Below are positions 6,957-9,162 of a stretch of 9,162 nt of DNA, in pieces. The notes beneath the pieces were generated by a model. It saw nothing but the letters and a program-made list of their open reading frames with translations, was not told the origin of the DNA and did no database searches. Origin of the DNA: Chromatiales bacterium (GTDB lineage Bacteria > Pseudomonadota > Gammaproteobacteria > UBA6429 > Thiohalophilaceae). The stretch covers positions 2,246-11,407 of the forward strand of contig JAHEDB010000034.1 in the NCBI GenBank assembly GCA_024641465.1, read 5' to 3'. Both the position numbers and the translations under genes were made by a program. How positions within the stretch are numbered: the stretch's first letter is position 1; each line of letters begins with the position of its first letter.

Positions 6957-8624
6957 ATGACACAGACATTATCAACTATCGGTTCCCTGCTTGGCGGTCT
7001 CGGCCTGTTTCTGCTGGCCGTCAATATGATCACCGACGGTCTGAAATTTGCGGCGGGCAGGGCGCTGCACGATATCCTCGGTCGCTGGACTGATACCCCG
7101 GCCCGCGGCATCACTGCCGGGATCATGGTTACCTCGCTTGTGCAATCGTCCAGCGCCGTCACGGTGGCGACGATCGGCTTTGTTAACGCCGGGCTATTGA
7201 CCCTCTACCAGTCACTGGGTGTGGTGTATGGCGCCAATATCGGCACCACGGTCACCGGCTGGCTGGTCGCTGCGGCGGGCTTCGATATCAAGCTTGAGCT
7301 ATTCGCCTTGCCGATGATCGGCTTGGGTATGGCCCTGCGCCTGAGCGGGCAGGGGCAACGGCGCGGCGCCCTGGGTGAGGCCCTGGCAGGATTCGGATTG
7401 TTCTTTATCGGCATCGATGTTTTAAAAGACGCCTTCGAGGTGGCAGCGGCCAGTGTGCAACTGCCCGTCGTGGATGATAAAGACCTCGGCGGTATATTGC
7501 TGTTTTTAGGCAGCGGTTTTTTAATGACCGTGCTGACCCAATCATCCAGCGCCGCTATCGCGATTATCCTCACCGCTGCCAGTGGCGGGGTGTTGTCCCT
7601 GTCCGGTGCGGCGGCCATGGTGATCGGCGCCAATGTCGGCACCACCTCGACCGCTGTACTGGCGGTCATTGGCGCTACCCCCAATGCCAAACGGGTTGCC
7701 GCCGCGCATATCGTATTCAATCTGGTAACGGGCCTGGTGGCCTTGTTGCTGTTGCCCGTGTTGTTCTGGATCATCCGCGAGACCAGTCGGATACTGGGCC
7801 TGGCCGAAATACCGGCAGTGACCCTGGCGATGTTTCATACGGTGTTTAATCTTCTCGGTGTATTACTGCTGTGGCCACTGACCGGCAGACTGGCCGGTTT
7901 CCTCGAGCAACGCTTTCGAACCGCGGAAGAGATCGAGGGCAGGCCACAACATTTGGACAAAACCACCATCGATACCCCGGTTCTGGCCCTTACCGCACTG
8001 GTGATGGAACTGGGCCGCATCGGTGACATCACTCGACGCATGGGGCTGGCGGTGTTAAGCACGGAAATGGCGCCTGATAAACGCATCAAGCATGATCGAC
8101 TGGCGGTGGACAATCTGAGCCGTGCCGTGAGTGACTTCATCACCCGATTGGGTCGCACGACATTGTCACAGGAAGTGGCCGACCAGTTGCCAAAAATATT
8201 GCGCGCGACGCAATATTTTTCGACCGCCGCGGAACTGGTGAGCAGCATTCATCGTGCCCAGATGACACTGACACCCCTCGCCGATAGTGAACTGGCGGCA
8301 AAACTCTCCGCAATGAAATCAGATGCAGTGACCCTGTTACAAGGTCTTAACCCGCAGGCGGCGGAATTTTCTATAGATACCTGCGAGATACAATTGCAGG
8401 CATTGCAATCCAGCTACCAGACTATTAAAGCCGACCTGTTACTAGCCGGCGCCCGACTGCGCATCGGGATCCCGGACATGAATGAGTTACTTGAACAATT
8501 GAGCCGGGTGCGGCGTATGCTCGAACAGCAAGTGAAGGGGAACCGTTACAGGTTCAACCTCAGTCAGAATTCAGGCACACAATCAACGACGGAATCCGAA
8601 GAGAATTTAGGGCAGGGAATTTGA
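6957..8624 (+). CDS. Na+/phosphate cotransporter with PhoU-like tail (NptA/YjbB family)
   Basis: Inner-membrane protein of 555 aa expected to move inorganic phosphate coupled to Na+. Bacterial homologues have been linked to both uptake and export. The transport core shows the family's inverted duplication: QSSS at 63-66 with GANIGTT at 92-98, then QSSS at 195-198 with GANVGTT at 224-230. The N-terminal helix (LLGGLGLFLLAVNMITDGLK) begins where the family normally starts. An in-frame TAG directly before the ATG rules out an upstream start; the ribosome site is weak. Residues about 340-530 are charged helical bundle resembling PhoU, the phosphate-signalling domain, as in E. coli YjbB. The short tail is polar and probably disordered. 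It lies 45 nt after mgtE and is likely co-transcribed. A 12-bp hairpin (8192-8220) lies within the PhoU-like coding part. Substrate is assigned by family only. Confidence 0.92.
   Translation: MTQTLSTIGSLLGGLGLFLLAVNMITDGLKFAAGRALHDILGRWTDTPARGITAGIMVTSLVQSSSAVTVATIGFVNAGLLTLYQSLGVVYGANIGTTVTGWLVAAAGFDIKLELFALPMIGLGMALRLSGQGQRRGALGEALAGFGLFFIGIDVLKDAFEVAAASVQLPVVDDKDLGGILLFLGSGFLMTVLTQSSSAAIAIILTAASGGVLSLSGAAAMVIGANVGTTSTAVLAVIGATPNAKRVAAAHIVFNLVTGLVALLLLPVLFWIIRETSRILGLAEIPAVTLAMFHTVFNLLGVLLLWPLTGRLAGFLEQRFRTAEEIEGRPQHLDKTTIDTPVLALTALVMELGRIGDITRRMGLAVLSTEMAPDKRIKHDRLAVDNLSRAVSDFITRLGRTTLSQEVADQLPKILRATQYFSTAAELVSSIHRAQMTLTPLADSELAAKLSAMKSDAVTLLQGLNPQAAEFSIDTCEIQLQALQSSYQTIKADLLLAGARLRIGIPDMNELLEQLSRVRRMLEQQVKGNRYRFNLSQNSGTQSTTESEENLGQGI
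8192..8220. repeat. 12-bp perfect inverted repeat, terminator-like, inside the transporter gene
   Basis: AAAAATATTGCG (8192-8203) and CGCAATATTTTT (8209-8220) are exact reverse complements around the 5-nt loop CGCGA. The shape, with a GC-containing inner stem flanked by A5 and T5, resembles a bidirectional intrinsic terminator. However, it lies about 400 nt before the stop codon, and the T-run is part of the stem. It encodes the stretch around KILRATQYF of the PhoU-like domain, so coding constraint also applies. Confidence 0.75.
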
Positions 8625-8679
8625 TAATATCATCCATATCTATTATTTAACATAATATACATTATGCGCATCATGATCA
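8622..8679. repeat. Cluster of overlapping short palindromes
   Basis: Directly at and after the transporter stop lie TGATA-N1-TATCA (8622-8632), TATTAT-N5-ATAATA (8641-8657), CATAAT-N4-ATTATG (8651-8666), ATGCGCAT (8664-8671) and ATCATGAT (8670-8677), followed by TGATCA (8674-8679). Each alone could arise by chance in AT-rich DNA, but the density in 58 bp is notable. It could be a binding region for a regulator or nucleoid protein. Confidence 0.4.
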
Positions 8680-8792
8680 GTACAAAGAATATTTGCCGAG
8701 ATGTAGAAATAGCTTTATATTTGCTTTATTTCTTATTGTTTTATATAGAAATAATGAGATTTTATCTAATTCAAGAAGTTATTCACCCTTTT

Positions 8793-8809
8793 ACTTTTAC
8801 AGCAAAAGT
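8793..8809. promoter_or_regulatory. Dyad overlapping the -35 box, possible operator
   Basis: ACTTTT-N5-AAAAGT is a perfect 6-bp dyad whose left arm and spacer include the TTTACA -35 box. A repressor bound here would block polymerase. No known operator consensus was recognised, so the role is inferred from position only. Confidence 0.3.
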
Positions 8810-8825
8810 CAAAATGCGGTATATT
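8796..8825 (+). promoter_or_regulatory. Sigma70-type promoter of the outer-membrane protein gene
   Basis: TTTACA (8796-8801) and TATATT (8820-8825) are separated by 18 nt; each matches five of six consensus bases. Initiation would be near 8832, leaving a leader of about 38 nt before the ATG at 8870. This is the best promoter match seen in the window. Confidence 0.55.
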
Positions 8826-8869
8826 TGCTGCCTATTGTCTCCTCGAACCCATCAAACCGGAATTTGAAA

Positions 8870-9162
8870 ATGAATTACAAAAGAATAATCCTGCCCTTAG
8901 TGTTGACCGCCATTGCTCCAGCAACGGTATTGGCCGAAAGCTCGCCCATGTATATCGGAATCAATGTGGCCAAGTTTGACATCGAGCAACCAGGTATCAC
9001 GCAGGATTTTGATGGCGGAATGGTGAATCTTGGCTTTGACCTCAATAACTTTTTTGCCTTTGAAGTGGCCGGCGGCCTTTCCAAGACCAAGGATGACCCT
9101 GCAACCACCACCAGCAGTAAAATTAATTACGCCGCCAGCGCGTTTCTCCGGTTCAATTTGCG
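8870..9162 (+). CDS. Outer-membrane beta-barrel protein, OmpA/porin-like (3' partial)
   Basis: The first 97 codons of a gene that runs off the right edge. A Sec signal peptide covers residues 1-22 (basic MNYKR start, hydrophobic core, cleavage likely after VLA before ESS). The mature part shows alternating beta-strand patterns typical of small eight-stranded barrels: MYIGINVAKF, then GGMVNLGFDLNNFFAFEVAGG, and INYAASAFLRFNL. Loops are polar (KDDPATTTSSK). This resembles the start of porin-like or OmpA-like beta-barrel domains that sit in the outer membrane; the exact role cannot be told from this part. The ATG has only a poor ribosome site, but the signal peptide fits this start exactly. Its own promoter in the AT-rich gap suggests expression separate from the transport operon. 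Confidence 0.75.
   Translation, partial: MNYKRIILPLVLTAIAPATVLAESSPMYIGINVAKFDIEQPGITQDFDGGMVNLGFDLNNFFAFEVAGGLSKTKDDPATTTSSKINYAASAFLRFNL

Larger units (their letters stand above)
8625..8869. other. AT-rich intergenic region
   Basis: This 245-bp gap is about 29% GC by hand count, clearly lower than the flanking genes. It contains no terminator with a GC-rich stem and T-tract. Its left end carries overlapping short palindromes, and its right end carries a promoter candidate for the outer-membrane protein gene. The only reading frame within it (67 codons from 8664) has no ribosome site and AT-driven composition, so it is not called as a gene. Confidence 0.7.

Noticed and set aside
7205..7774. 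189-codon reading frame on the minus strand
   Set aside because: It is antisense to the strongly conserved phosphate transporter core, is rich in Ala, Pro and Thr as expected from a GC-biased shadow, and shows no recognisable domain.
8664..8867. 67-codon reading frame with a hydrophobic middle in the AT-rich gap
   Set aside because: No ribosome site, composition set by AT-richness (many Ile, Leu, Phe, Tyr), and the promoter and dyad for the next gene lie inside it. A small membrane protein is not excluded but not supported.

Overview
The window looks like an ordinary chromosomal segment of a Gram-negative bacterium, most likely a gammaproteobacterium. All genes lie on the + strand and are tightly packed. 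Coding GC is moderate, there are Sec signal peptides and an outer-membrane-type beta-barrel protein, and an aminoacyl-phosphatidylglycerol synthase is paired with a VirJ/AcvB-type hydrolase, an arrangement known from Pseudomonas and Agrobacterium. I see no rRNA, tRNA, CRISPR array, insertion sequence or integrase.

Region 1 (1-3737) is a two-gene lipid-modification unit. It starts inside an mprF-like gene whose 5' end lies outside the window, and an ATGA overlap leads directly into an exported, two-domain AcvB/VirJ-like serine hydrolase. By family knowledge, the first protein makes and flips aminoacylated phosphatidylglycerol and the second hydrolyses it from the periplasmic side. An 11-bp perfect inverted repeat closes the hydrolase gene.

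Region 2 (3738-3923) is a 186-bp intergenic gap holding a weak candidate promoter.

Region 3 (3924-8624) is a four-gene ion-transport operon. The order is a short CmpX/MscS-like channel protein; a protein with only the cytosolic MgtE-N and CBS domains; a full-length MgtE Mg2+ channel; and a Na+/phosphate (NptA/YjbB-type) transporter with a PhoU-like tail. The first three are translationally coupled by overlaps of 14 and 4 nt, and the fourth follows after 45 nt. The set suggests linked control of Mg2+, phosphate and membrane tension or osmotic state. The channel-less MgtE paralogue next to the real channel is the most interesting feature. A 12-bp perfect hairpin with A and T flanks, terminator-like in shape, sits inside the phosphate transporter gene.

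Region 4 (8625-8869) is a sharply AT-rich (about 29% GC by hand count) non-coding gap. It has a cluster of overlapping short palindromes at its left end and a good sigma70-type promoter at its right end. That promoter probably drives region 5 (8870-9162), the N-terminal part of a secreted outer-membrane beta-barrel protein that runs off the window. I found no obviously new system. The best leads are the MgtE-like partner protein, the minimal MscS-like channel, and the two unusually perfect inverted repeats.
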